A DNA stretch of 64,000 nucleotides from Pilimelia anulata (lineage in GTDB: Bacteria; Actinomycetota; Actinomycetes; Mycobacteriales; Micromonosporaceae), in assembly GCF_014647895.1 (NCBI RefSeq), contig NZ_BMQB01000001.1, forward strand, positions 868,001 to 932,000, read 5' to 3'. A program made the position numbers and the translations under genes. The notes beneath the pieces are model-generated. The model saw only the letters and a program-made list of their open reading frames with translations, did not search any database and had not been told where the DNA came from. Positions 1-7,858 of the stretch are shown here, in pieces. Within the stretch, counting starts at the first letter, position 1. Every line of letters starts with the position of its first letter.

Positions 1-1
1 C

Positions 2-475
2 GGGCGCACCTGCGCGCTGGGCGAGCTGCCGCCCGGCGCGGACCGCACGCTGACCTACGTCCTGCGCCCCGCCCGCGCCGGCGACCACCGCGCCGCCGCC
101 GCGGTCACCGGCACCCGGCCCGACCCGGACCGCGCCGACGACCGGGCGGCGGTGGCCCTGCGCGTACTCCGGCCGCAGCTCACGATCACGCCGGCGGTCG
201 GGTCGCCCGGTTTCGTCGCCGACGTGTCCGGCGTGGACTTCCCGCCGGACACCCCGGTCCGGCTCATCTGGCAGCGCGGCGTGACGGCGACCCCGGACCC
301 GGTACTGACCGGCCCGACCGGCACCCTGCACGCCCCGATGCTCGTCCTGCACCGCGACGTCCGCGGCCCCCGCCGACTCGTGGCCACCCCGGCCGACGCC
401 GCCGCCTTCACCCCCACCGCGGCAGCCTTCCTGGTCCAACCCCGCCCCCGCACCCTCCCACCCCGCGCCCCCTGA
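2..475 (+). CDS. DUF11-type repeat surface protein, C-terminal part (5' end outside window)
   Basis: The frame is open from the first bases, so this is the C-terminal 157 residues of a longer protein. The first part shows the DUF11/CARDB-like pattern: CALGELPPG, then an AGDH turn, then a DPDRADDRAAV stretch that resembles the conserved 'DP..DN.A' end of such beta-sandwich repeats. The rest (from about TITPAVGSPGF) looks like another Ig-like domain with a 'V.G..FPP.TPV.L.W' pattern. Such repeats are usually extracellular. No membrane anchor or sorting signal is visible at the C-terminus. It converges on the TIR gene downstream. Function unknown; the domain assignment is by pattern only. Confidence 0.7.
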   Translation, partial: GRTCALGELPPGADRTLTYVLRPARAGDHRAAAAVTGTRPDPDRADDRAAVALRVLRPQLTITPAVGSPGFVADVSGVDFPPDTPVRLIWQRGVTATPDPVLTGPTGTLHAPMLVLHRDVRGPRRLVATPADAAAFTPTAAAFLVQPRPRTLPPRAP

Positions 476-550
476 CCGTCGCCGCGCCCCGCCCGACCTC
501 GAATGCACGTCGCATGACGTCGCTCAGCCCATGTTGACGGGAGTGCGGGG

Positions 551-2554
551 TCAGAAGAGGAGGCCGGCGATGTGGAGGGGGGTGAGGATGGTCAGGGCCA
601 GCGGGAAGGCCGGGTGCAGCAGGGGTGCGCCCACTGCCGGGAGGAGGTCGCCGGCCGTTCCGCGGCGGGGTGCGGGGGCGGTGGGGAGCCAGGCCACCAC
701 CCGGTTGCCGTACGTCGCCAGCCACGCCAGGCCGGCCAGTGTGGCCAGCGCGTAGCCGGCCAGCAGGCGGGTCGGCGGTTCGCGGCTCGCCATTCCGAGC
801 ATGATCCACACGATCAGCCCGAGCCCGCCGGCCAGGGCCAGCCCGCCCAGCCCGCCGGCCGTGAGGCGGCGGCGGCCGAGCAGCCACGCCGTACCGAGGC
901 AGAGCAGGCTCAGCGCGCCGGCCAGCCCGGCGCGCACCCGCAGCAGCACGTCGGCGTGCGGCCCGACCTCCCGCCGCACCGGGCCGCCGGGGCGGAACAC
1001 GCTGTGGTCCACCGTACGGTCGGCGACCCGCCCGGCGACCACCGTCGTGGACAGCGCCGCCGACGCCCCCAGCACCGCGGCCAGGACGAGCAGCGCGGCC
1101 AGCACCCGCCGGACCGCCCGCGGCGCGGTGAACCGGTCGATCGCCCACGGGTCGGCCGCCCCGGCGGCCAGCCGGCCGGGCAGCGCGGCGAGGTCGCCGT
1201 CGCGGGCGTCGACCCACTGGAACCGCTGCAACTCCGCCGCCGCGGCCGGCGGCCGGACGCTCGCCACCAGCACCGCGACCGCCGGCCCGGCGCGCAGCGC
1301 GGCCGCCGCGCGCGGCCAGGACGTGTGCGCGGAGATCACCACCAGCCGCCGGTCGGCGGGCCCGTCGGTGACCGCGAGGCCGGCGGCGGCGCAGGCCCGT
1401 CCGATCGCCGCCGCCACACCCGCGTCGGCGTCGGCGTGGTCGACCCGCACCGTCCCGCCGCCCGCCCGGCCCCGCTCCCCGGCCGCTGCGTCCCGCCGCC
1501 CCGCCGCCCGGTCCTGCCGCCCGGCCGCTGCGTCCCGCCGCCCGGTCCCGCCGCTCGGCCGCTGCGGCGCCGCGTCCGGCCGCTCTGTCCCGCCCGGCCG
1601 CGTCGTCCCGTCCGGCCGGGGCGCGGCGGGTCCGAGTACCCGGCGGCGCAGCCGGCGCGGCGGGTCGCCGACCGGCAGCCAGTACAGCACCGACCGGGAC
1701 AGCAGCAGGCAGCCCAGCGCCGCCAGGTGCGCCGGTACCAGCACCAGGGTGGCGATCACGAAGAAGGCGACCGTCAGCTCGCTCGGCGTCCGCTCCAGCT
1801 CCACGTTCGACTCCACGCCGTGCTGCGCGGCGAACATGACGGCGTTGAGCAGGTCCGCCGCCGCCTGGTAGCCGGGCACGCCGAGCAGCACCGCCGCGAG
1901 CAGCGCGCCGCGGGTCGCCGCCCGCGCCCGGAACCGGCGCAGCACCCCCCGCTGGTACGCCAGGAACGCCCCCGCGACCACCGGCGCGACCAGCAGCCGG
2001 CCGGCGGTGAGCGGGTCCGGCACGCCGCCCCGCTCGGGCAGCCGGGCCAGCTCCACGGCGTACAGCAGCAGGCTCCCCGCGGTGGCCGCCATGCCCAGCG
2101 CGAGCGTCGCGGTGAGCCAGGCGACCGGCAGCGGCACGCCGAGCCGGCCGGGCGGCGCGGCGGCCGCGGCGTCGCCGCCGACCAGCCGGGCGACGGCGGC
2201 GGCGCCGGCGGCGAACCGGCGGCGCAGGTCCAGCACCGGCGCGCCGCGCAGCGCCGCCGGCAGCGCGGTGGTCGCCGCGAGCGCCACCACGACCGGGGTG
2301 CCGCGGCGCAGCGCCCGGCGCCACTCCGCGCCGACGTACGGCGAGGCCAGCGCGGCCGGCGAGGCCAGCAGCACGACGGCGTCGGCGGCGTCCACCCCCG
2401 CCTCGATCGCGGCGGCCCAGTCGTCGCCGGGGCCGAGCCGCTGCACGTCGAGCCACACGTCGTGGCCGGCGGCGGCGAGCACGGCGGCGAGGTGTTCGGC
2501 GGCGTGGAACTGGTGGCGCGAGTACGACACGAAGACCCGTCGGCGGCCGGACAT
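551..2554 (-). CDS. Multi-pass membrane TIR-domain protein
   Basis: The product is 667 aa. Residues 5-95 form a TIR domain: RRVFVSYSRHQ at strand A, HDVWLDVQRLGPGDDW, then VVLLASPAALASPYVGAEW. Glu77 sits where TIR NADases carry the catalytic glutamate. About four transmembrane helices follow (roughly 148-300), then a linker rich in Arg/Gly/Asp with RRDAAAG-type repeats, then a second, degenerate TIR-like segment (RLVVISAHTSWPRAAAAL), then about five more helices to the C-terminus. Bacterial TIR domains commonly hydrolyse NAD or make cyclic ADP-ribose signals; activity here is inferred. An in-frame ATG four codons upstream (2566) is an alternative start; neither has a strong ribosome site. It diverges from the SLATT gene across only 54 bp. 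Confidence 0.88.
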   Translation of the reverse strand: MSGRRRVFVSYSRHQFHAAEHLAAVLAAAGHDVWLDVQRLGPGDDWAAAIEAGVDAADAVVLLASPAALASPYVGAEWRRALRRGTPVVVALAATTALPAALRGAPVLDLRRRFAAGAAAVARLVGGDAAAAAPPGRLGVPLPVAWLTATLALGMAATAGSLLLYAVELARLPERGGVPDPLTAGRLLVAPVVAGAFLAYQRGVLRRFRARAATRGALLAAVLLGVPGYQAAADLLNAVMFAAQHGVESNVELERTPSELTVAFFVIATLVLVPAHLAALGCLLLSRSVLYWLPVGDPPRRLRRRVLGPAAPRPDGTTRPGGTERPDAAPQRPSGGTGRRDAAAGRQDRAAGRRDAAAGERGRAGGGTVRVDHADADAGVAAAIGRACAAAGLAVTDGPADRRLVVISAHTSWPRAAAALRAGPAVAVLVASVRPPAAAAELQRFQWVDARDGDLAALPGRLAAGAADPWAIDRFTAPRAVRRVLAALLVLAAVLGASAALSTTVVAGRVADRTVDHSVFRPGGPVRREVGPHADVLLRVRAGLAGALSLLCLGTAWLLGRRRLTAGGLGGLALAGGLGLIVWIMLGMASREPPTRLLAGYALATLAGLAWLATYGNRVVAWLPTAPAPRRGTAGDLLPAVGAPLLHPAFPLALTILTPLHIAGLLF

Positions 2555-2608
2555 GGCCGTCAGCATAGGGCCGGCGGATAGCATGTGGACTCCGGCGGTG
2601 GGGGTGGG

Positions 2609-3562
2609 ATGAGCGACGTACGGCGGATCCCGGCGACGGCCGACGGCGGGCCCGGGCCGCGTTTCCCGGCCCCACCCGGCACCCGCTTCCCGGCGGTGCT
2701 GGCCGACGCGGAGAACGCCGCCGTCGCCGGCCAGACCGCGTACCTGCGGCTGTCCGCGATCGGGCTGGTGCTGGCCTGCCTGGCCGCGGCCGGCGGCGCG
2801 ATCCCGTACGGGGTGCGGCTCGACGGCCACCCCGTCGACCTCGGCGGGCTGCTCGCCGCGCTGGCCTTCGCCGCCGGTATCGGGGTGGCGTCCTACCTGC
2901 TCAGTACCACCCCGATGCGGAGTTGGTACGAGGGCCGGGCCGCCGCCGAGTCGGTCAAGACGATCGCCTGGCAGTACAGCGTCGGCGGCGGCCTGTTCCG
3001 CGTCGACACCGCCGCCGACCCCGACGCCCTGCTGGTCGACCGGCTCGCCGGGATCATGGGGGAGATGCGCGCGGTCCGGGTGCTGGCCGCCGTCGGCGGC
3101 GAGCAGATCACCCCCGGCATGCGGGCGCTGCGGGCCGAGCCGCTGCCGGTCCGGCGGGCGCACTACCTGGCCGAGCGGGTGGACGACCAGGTCCGCTGGT
3201 ACGGCGCCAAGGCCCGGTTCAACCAGCGCCGGGTGCGGCTGTGGTTCGCGGTGGCGATCGGCGCGCAGACGGCCGGGCTGGTGGCCGCGGGGGTGAAGGC
3301 GTTCGCCGGGGTCGACGTCGACGTGCTGGGGATCGCGGCGGCGCTGGCCGCCAGCGGTACGGCCTGGCTCCAGACCCGGGACCACCAGAACCTCGCCGAG
3401 TCGTACGCGGTCACCGGCCGCGAGCTGTCGATCATCCGGGCCCGGGCGGACGCCGGGGCGGGGGCGGGCGGCGAGGAGGCGTGGGCGGCGTTCGTCGCGG
3501 GGGCCGAGCGGGCGGTCTCCCGCGAGCACACCCTCTGGCTGGCCCGCCGCGGCTCCGCCTGA
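2609..3562 (+). CDS. DUF4231/SLATT-type four-helix membrane protein
   Basis: The product is 317 aa with two tandem 2-TM modules. Helices lie at about 49-66 and 79-98, then at about 213-235 and 240-260. The sequence between and after the first pair, SWYEGRAAAESVKTIAWQY, is the hallmark of DUF4231/SLATT proteins, and the second module starts with DDQVRWYGAKARFNQRR. SLATT domains are established as predicted pore-forming membrane effectors in nucleotide-signal conflict systems. No SMODS, SLOG or nucleotidyltransferase partner is in view; the divergent neighbour is a membrane TIR protein instead. ATG 2609 was chosen over GTG 2585, which would add only a Gly run. Role as an effector here is inference. 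Confidence 0.85.
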   Translation: MSDVRRIPATADGGPGPRFPAPPGTRFPAVLADAENAAVAGQTAYLRLSAIGLVLACLAAAGGAIPYGVRLDGHPVDLGGLLAALAFAAGIGVASYLLSTTPMRSWYEGRAAAESVKTIAWQYSVGGGLFRVDTAADPDALLVDRLAGIMGEMRAVRVLAAVGGEQITPGMRALRAEPLPVRRAHYLAERVDDQVRWYGAKARFNQRRVRLWFAVAIGAQTAGLVAAGVKAFAGVDVDVLGIAAALAASGTAWLQTRDHQNLAESYAVTGRELSIIRARADAGAGAGGEEAWAAFVAGAERAVSREHTLWLARRGSA

Positions 3563-3886
3563 CCCGCCCGGCCGCTTGGGTCGCGGCGGGCACTCCGCTC
3601 GCTCGACGCCGTTCACGCCGCCCGCCCGGCCGCACCCGAAGGGGCACCGCCCCGCCCGGCGTGCCGGTCCCCGCCCCGCCGCCCGCGGCCCGGCCGGACC
3701 GCCGCCCGCCGCGGGATTGCCCCGCGGGCTGCCCGAACGGACCGGGCCGTCGGGGCAGCGAACCGGGCGGACCGGGCCGCCCGCACCCGCCCGCCCGCGC
3801 AGCCCGCCCGCCGCGCCCATGCTGGAACCGCGCACCACGGCCCACCGGCGCCGTCGCGGGCGAACCAGTCCGAAGCAGGAGGTTTC
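3563..3886. other. Gene-free gap before the sheath gene
   Basis: These 324 bases are very GC-rich and hold no convincing reading frame. The only clear signal is an almost perfect Shine-Dalgarno sequence, AGGAGGTTT, ending just before ATG 3887. Any promoter for the sheath pair should lie here, but I cannot point to clear -35/-10 boxes. Confidence 0.5.
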
Positions 3887-5092
3887 ATGACCACGTACCT
3901 GTCGCCGCCCGGACCCGCCGAGCCCGCCGCCCCGTCGATCGGGGAGCGGCCCACCGCGGTCGCCGCGTTCGTCGGCCGCGCCGCCGACGGCCCGCTGCAC
4001 CGGCCCGTGCCGGTCGACGGGTGGAGCGGGTTCGGCCGGACGTTCGGCGAGTTCGCCGCCGGCTCGTACCTCGCGCACGCCGTCTTCGGCTACTTCCTCA
4101 ACGGCGGCACCCGCGCGTACGTGGTCCGGACCGACGACGACACCGCCGCCGCCGGCCTCGCCGCCCTCGCCGACGTCGACGAGGTGACGATGGTGGTCGC
4201 GCCCGACGTGCTGGCCGCGTACGAGCACGGCCTGCTCGACGCCGCCACCGTCGAGGCGGCCCGGGCCGGCCTGATCGCCCACTGCGCGGCCCGCGGCGAC
4301 CGGATGGCGCTGCTCGACGCGATGCCCGGCCGGTCCCCGCAGCAGGTGCGCGACTGGCGGCGGGACGCCGGGGCGTACGACTCGGCGTACGCGGCGCTGT
4401 ACTACCCGTGGATCAAGGTATTCGACCCGGTCGCCGGCACCAACCGGTACGTGCCGCCCAGCGGCCACCTGGCCGGCGTGTGGGCCCGCAGCGACGCCAC
4501 CCGCGGCGTGCACCGGGCGCCGACCAACGAGGTCATCCGGGGCGCGGTCGCGCCGGAGACGCCGCTGACCCGGCAGCAGCAGGAGCTGCTCGCGCCGGTC
4601 GGGGTGAACTGCCTGCGCGCGTTCCCCGGCCGCGGCATCCGGGTGTGGGGCGCGCGCACGCTCGCCGACGACCCGGCCTGGCGGTACGTGAACGTCCGCC
4701 GGCTGTTCACCCACCTCGAACGGTCCATCGTGGCCGGCCTCGCCCCGCTGGCCGGCCACCCGGCCGACCCGGCGCTGTGCGCCCGGGCCCGGCTGCTGAT
4801 CGAGGAGTTCCTCACCGCGCAGTGGCGGCGCGGCGCGCTGGTCGGGCTCACCCTGGCCGAGGCGTTCACGGTCGCCTGCGCACCGGACCCGGCCGTACCG
4901 GGCCGGCTCGCCTGCCGGGTCGCCGTGGCGCCGGTGCGGCCGGCCGAGTTCGTGCCGCTGCGGCTGGCCCCCGGCGCGGACGGCCCGCCGGCGTACGGGC
5001 CGCCGGGCGCCGCCCGGTACCCGCTGGGCGTCCTGCCGCGCGCCGCGGAGGCGGCCGCCGTCGGGGTCGCGGACCCCGGTCCGGTCGGATGA
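3887..5092 (+). CDS. Shortened phage/CIS-type contractile tail sheath protein
   Basis: The product is 401 aa, against roughly 500 or more for usual sheath proteins of this group. The conserved core is present: TAVAAFVGRA and YLAHAVFGYFLNGGTRAYVVR near the N-terminus, LADVDEVTMVVAPD, GYDSAYAALYYPWIKVFDP-type sequence, GVHRAPTNEVIRGAV, GVNCLRAFPGRGIRVWGARTL, and the C-terminal NVRRLFTHLERSI ... FLTAQWRRGAL ... VAPVRPAEFV. Two parts are missing: the N-terminal GVYVEE arm that links neighbouring sheath subunits, and the insertion domain that normally separates YVVR from the VDEVTMV strand. A 35-residue Pro/Ala-rich tail is added. No tube, baseplate, spike or AAA gene is in the window. The ribosome site is very strong. 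The next gene overlaps by ATGA, so the two are probably co-translated. Confidence 0.9.
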   Translation: MTTYLSPPGPAEPAAPSIGERPTAVAAFVGRAADGPLHRPVPVDGWSGFGRTFGEFAAGSYLAHAVFGYFLNGGTRAYVVRTDDDTAAAGLAALADVDEVTMVVAPDVLAAYEHGLLDAATVEAARAGLIAHCAARGDRMALLDAMPGRSPQQVRDWRRDAGAYDSAYAALYYPWIKVFDPVAGTNRYVPPSGHLAGVWARSDATRGVHRAPTNEVIRGAVAPETPLTRQQQELLAPVGVNCLRAFPGRGIRVWGARTLADDPAWRYVNVRRLFTHLERSIVAGLAPLAGHPADPALCARARLLIEEFLTAQWRRGALVGLTLAEAFTVACAPDPAVPGRLACRVAVAPVRPAEFVPLRLAPGADGPPAYGPPGAARYPLGVLPRAAEAAAVGVADPGPVG

Positions 5093-5931
5093 GCCCGCGG
5101 GCGCCGGCCGCCGGCCGGCGGCGGGCCCGGCACCGCGCCGGCACCGCCGGCACCCGCCCGTGGGCGGCGCGGTCGGGCGCGGCCCCGCGCCACGGCGCCG
5201 ACCCCGCCCGCCGCGCCGCCGCACCCGCGCCACCCCCCGCCGGTGCCGCCCCGCCACCGGCCGACCGCGCCGCTCACGCCACCCGGGCCGACCGCGCGGC
5301 GCCGCCCGACCGGGCAGCCCCGCTGGGCCGGCGGTCGCCGGCCGCCCACCCGGCGGCTGCCGATCACCCCGCGCGGGCCGGCCGCCGCCGGTGGATCGCC
5401 GCGCTGGCCGCGGCCGGCGTGCTCGTCGTGGCCGCCGCGGCGGCCGCCGCGTACGCCGGCCGCCGTGGCTGGCGCCCCGCCGCACTGGCCCGGTCCGTGG
5501 TCGCCGCCGAGCCGGCCGCGATCGCGCCGGCGGGCGCCCGGGCGTCCAGCTCGGCGCCGGGGGTGACGCCGGGCCTGCTGTACGACGGTACGGCCGACCG
5601 GTTCTGGGCCCCCGCCTCCGCGGCGCCGGGGCAGTGGGCCGAGCTGCGGCTCGCCCGGCCGACGGCGCTGCGCGGCGTGCGTGTGCGCCCGGGTGCCTCC
5701 AGCGACCCGCTGGCGTTCCTCACCGCGGGGCGGCCGCGGGACATCACGATCACCGCCGCCGGCCCGGCCGGCGCGGTCGCGACGGTGCAGTACACGCTGC
5801 GCGACGCGCCGGAGCCGCAGTCGGTGCCGGTGCGCGCGGACGGGGTGACGACGCTGCGGGTGACGATCCGGTCGGGGTACGGCCGCGGCGCCCGCCCGGC
5901 CCTCGGCGAACTCGAACTCCTGCCCCGCTGA
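5089..5931 (+). CDS. Single-pass membrane protein with discoidin-like (NADase-type glycan-binding) domain
   Basis: The product is 280 aa. Its ATG lies inside the sheath stop (ATGA overlap). Residues 1-98 are disordered, rich in Arg, Ala and Pro. One hydrophobic helix follows (WIAALAAAGVLVVAAAAAAA), then a C-terminal beta-sandwich from about residue 145: ASSSAPGVTPGLLYDGTADRFW, LRLARPTALRGVRV, VPVRADGVTTLRVTI. That pattern matches discoidin/F5-8C-like domains annotated as NADase-type glycan-binding. The positive N-terminus suggests the domain faces outside. Tight coupling to the sheath gene suggests a receptor or membrane anchor for the sheath; this is inference. Confidence 0.8.
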   Translation: MSPRAPAAGRRRARHRAGTAGTRPWAARSGAAPRHGADPARRAAAPAPPPAGAAPPPADRAAHATRADRAAPPDRAAPLGRRSPAAHPAAADHPARAGRRRWIAALAAAGVLVVAAAAAAAYAGRRGWRPAALARSVVAAEPAAIAPAGARASSSAPGVTPGLLYDGTADRFWAPASAAPGQWAELRLARPTALRGVRVRPGASSDPLAFLTAGRPRDITITAAGPAGAVATVQYTLRDAPEPQSVPVRADGVTTLRVTIRSGYGRGARPALGELELLPR

Positions 5932-6182
5932 TCGACGCCGCCCACCCGGCCGCACGGTCGGCTCGTCCGGCCGGACGGTTCGCCCGCGGCGTCGGTCGAC
6001 CCGGCGTGGCCGGCCGGTGAAGCGCAGGTTGACCGACCCCGAATGCTCTACCGCGGCCCCGCTCCGCGGGTCGGTCGTGCGGCCAGCATCGCCTCGTCCC
6101 CCGTAACCGGGGACCCGCCCGGGCGGGTGTGGACAGCAGCGGCGGCGCAACGGGGCGCCGCCCGAGCGGCCCGGAGGCCAGC

Positions 6183-6707
6183 ATGCGCTACGCCAGCACC
6201 CTCGGACTCGTCGCCCTCGCCGCGACCGCCCTCGCCTGCGGCGCCGGCGGCGACGGCGGCGCCGACACCGCCGGGTCCACCGGGGACGCGCCGAAGGCGG
6301 CGGCGAAGGCCGCGAGGGTCGGCCAGGCGGTGCGGGACGGCAAGTTCGAGTTCGTCGTCGCGAAGCCGACCTGCGGCCGGACGTCGGTCGGCCCGGCGCA
6401 GTTCGGGGCCCGGGCGCAGGGCGTCTACTGCCTGGTCGCCGTGACGGTGAAGAACATCGGCAAGGAGGCGCAGTTGTTCAGCGGCTCGTCGCAGAAGGCA
6501 TTCGACGCCAAGGGGATCGAGTTCTCCAACGACGGCAAGGCCGAGATGTTCGCCAACGAGGGCTCGCCGACCTTCCTGGAGGAGATCAACCCGGGCAACC
6601 GGGTCAAGGGGAACCTCATCTTCGACGTACCCAAGGGCACGAAGCTGGCGCGAATCGAGCTGCACGACTCGCCCTTCTCCGGCGGCGTCGACGTCGCCCT
6701 GGGCTGA
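6183..6707 (+). CDS. DUF4352-like lipoprotein
   Basis: The product is 174 aa. The N-terminus is a lipoprotein signal with lipobox TALAC (Cys about residue 19), followed by a Gly/Ala/Lys-rich spacer. From about residue 50 the sequence has the immunoglobulin-like DUF4352 pattern: VRDGKFEFVVAKPTCG, GVYCLVAVTVKNIGKEAQLF, SQKAFDAKGIEFSND, and NPGNRVKGNLIFDVPKG. Such lipoproteins sit on the outer face of the membrane; no enzymatic role is known to me. GGAGG lies 8 bases before ATG 6183; an in-frame upstream ATG would put a non-signal stretch in front and was rejected. The gene converges on the siderophore-binding protein gene. Confidence 0.85.
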   Translation: MRYASTLGLVALAATALACGAGGDGGADTAGSTGDAPKAAAKAARVGQAVRDGKFEFVVAKPTCGRTSVGPAQFGARAQGVYCLVAVTVKNIGKEAQLFSGSSQKAFDAKGIEFSNDGKAEMFANEGSPTFLEEINPGNRVKGNLIFDVPKGTKLARIELHDSPFSGGVDVALG

Positions 6708-6723
6708 CGCTCGCCGGGAACGC

Positions 6724-6759
6724 GGGTGGGGTGGGGCCGGTACCGGCCCCACCCCACCC
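6724..6759. terminator. Perfect 36-base palindrome, bidirectional terminator
   Basis: The 17-base arms (GGGTGGGGTGGGGCCGG and its complement) flank a central TA, so the whole 36 bases are self-complementary. It lies between two convergent stops (6707 and 6773), the place for a shared terminator. There is no U-tract on either side. Confidence 0.8.
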
Positions 6760-6772
6760 GGCGCGCGAGACG

Positions 6773-7801
6773 TCAGACGACGTCGGCCCGCGACGCCCCG
6801 ATGAGCGCCGTGAAGTCCTGCACGATCTTGGTCGACAGCACGTGGCTGAACCGGGACTCGCCCGGCCACAGCCCGATCTGGTTGGCCTTGACCGCCGGCA
6901 GCGTCTTCCACGTCGGCACCTTGGCGAGCTGGTCGTGGCTGAGCGCGTGCGACCGGGAGTCGGTGATGATCAGGTCAGCCGGGTACTTGCCCGCCTGCTC
7001 CCAGCTCAGCATCTCCCAGTGGTCCTCGGCGCCGCCGCCGGCGACCAGGTCCAGGCCGAGGGACTTGTAGTACGCCAGGTCGCCGAAGAAGTCGGGCTTG
7101 GCGACGTAGAAGTTGTCCTTGTCCGCGTACGCGACCTCGACCTTGAGCCCCGGCTTCGCCGCGATCGCCGCCTTGAGCGCGTCGCCGGCCTTGTTGAACG
7201 CGTCGACCGCGCCCTTCTGCTCCGGCGAGTCCAGGTCGGCGCCGAGGGACCGGGCCAGCTCGCGGTAGCCCTCGATGACCGTGAGCAGCGGCGCCCGGTA
7301 CTCGTTCACGCCGACCACCGGCGCGGTGGCCCGGATCTTGGCCAGCGACTCGGCGGGCAGCGCCCACAGGTCGTCCGGTCCCTTGCCGAACTTGCCGGTG
7401 ACCACCAGGTCGGGCTTGAGGGCCAGGAACTTCTCCATGTTGAAGTCGTCCCACGAGTTGCCGACCGAGGTGACCGCGTCGACGTCGACGTTGCCCGCCT
7501 GCGGGTCCTTGGTGCCGTCGGGGCGCTTCTGCGGCCCGAACACGCCCACCGGCTTGATCCCGAGGTCCCACAGGGCGGCCGCGGAGCCGACGTACGCGAC
7601 GATCCGCTCCGGCCGCTTGGGCAGGGTGACCGGCTTGCCGCCGGCGTCCGTGTACGTCCACGGACCGGCGCTCGCGGCGACCTTCTTCGCCGGCTCCGGT
7701 GCCTTCTCGCCGCATGCGGCGAGGCCGGCGACGCCGAGCGCGGCGCCGACGAGGCAGATCATGGTGCGCCGGAGGGTACCGGTGCGGTCCTTGTTGGACA
7801 T
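6773..7801 (-). CDS. Iron-siderophore ABC transporter substrate-binding lipoprotein (FecB/FepB type)
   Basis: The product is 342 aa from this start. It has a lipoprotein signal with lipobox GLAAC, then a periplasmic-binding fold of the FecB/TroA type: PERIVAYVGSAAALWDLGIKPVGVFG, LKPDLVVTGKFG, and a late WPGESRFSHVLSTKIVQDF segment. It should capture ferric siderophore for the two permeases and ATPase encoded just upstream on the same strand. It is the last gene of that operon, about 57 bases after the ATPase stop. An ATG three codons upstream (7810) is possible; AGGA lies about 10 bases before 7801 while GGTGG fits 7810, so the choice is open. Iron regulation is expected from the operon box at 10835. 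Confidence 0.92.
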   Translation of the reverse strand: MSNKDRTGTLRRTMICLVGAALGVAGLAACGEKAPEPAKKVAASAGPWTYTDAGGKPVTLPKRPERIVAYVGSAAALWDLGIKPVGVFGPQKRPDGTKDPQAGNVDVDAVTSVGNSWDDFNMEKFLALKPDLVVTGKFGKGPDDLWALPAESLAKIRATAPVVGVNEYRAPLLTVIEGYRELARSLGADLDSPEQKGAVDAFNKAGDALKAAIAAKPGLKVEVAYADKDNFYVAKPDFFGDLAYYKSLGLDLVAGGGAEDHWEMLSWEQAGKYPADLIITDSRSHALSHDQLAKVPTWKTLPAVKANQIGLWPGESRFSHVLSTKIVQDFTALIGASRADVV

Positions 7802-7858
7802 ATATCTCATTTCCTTTCCACCAGGGGGTGGGCTCCACCGGAACGGCGGGGAGGGGCT

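Noticed and set aside
408-2675. Very long open frames opposite or across real genes in the first 6 kb
   Set aside because: They are Arg/Ala/Pro/Gly-rich, show no family pattern and mirror the TIR and SLATT genes; extreme GC keeps wrong frames open.
3887-5931. Prophage
   Set aside because: Only a sheath-like gene is phage-related; no capsid, terminase, integrase, tube or lysis gene is in view.
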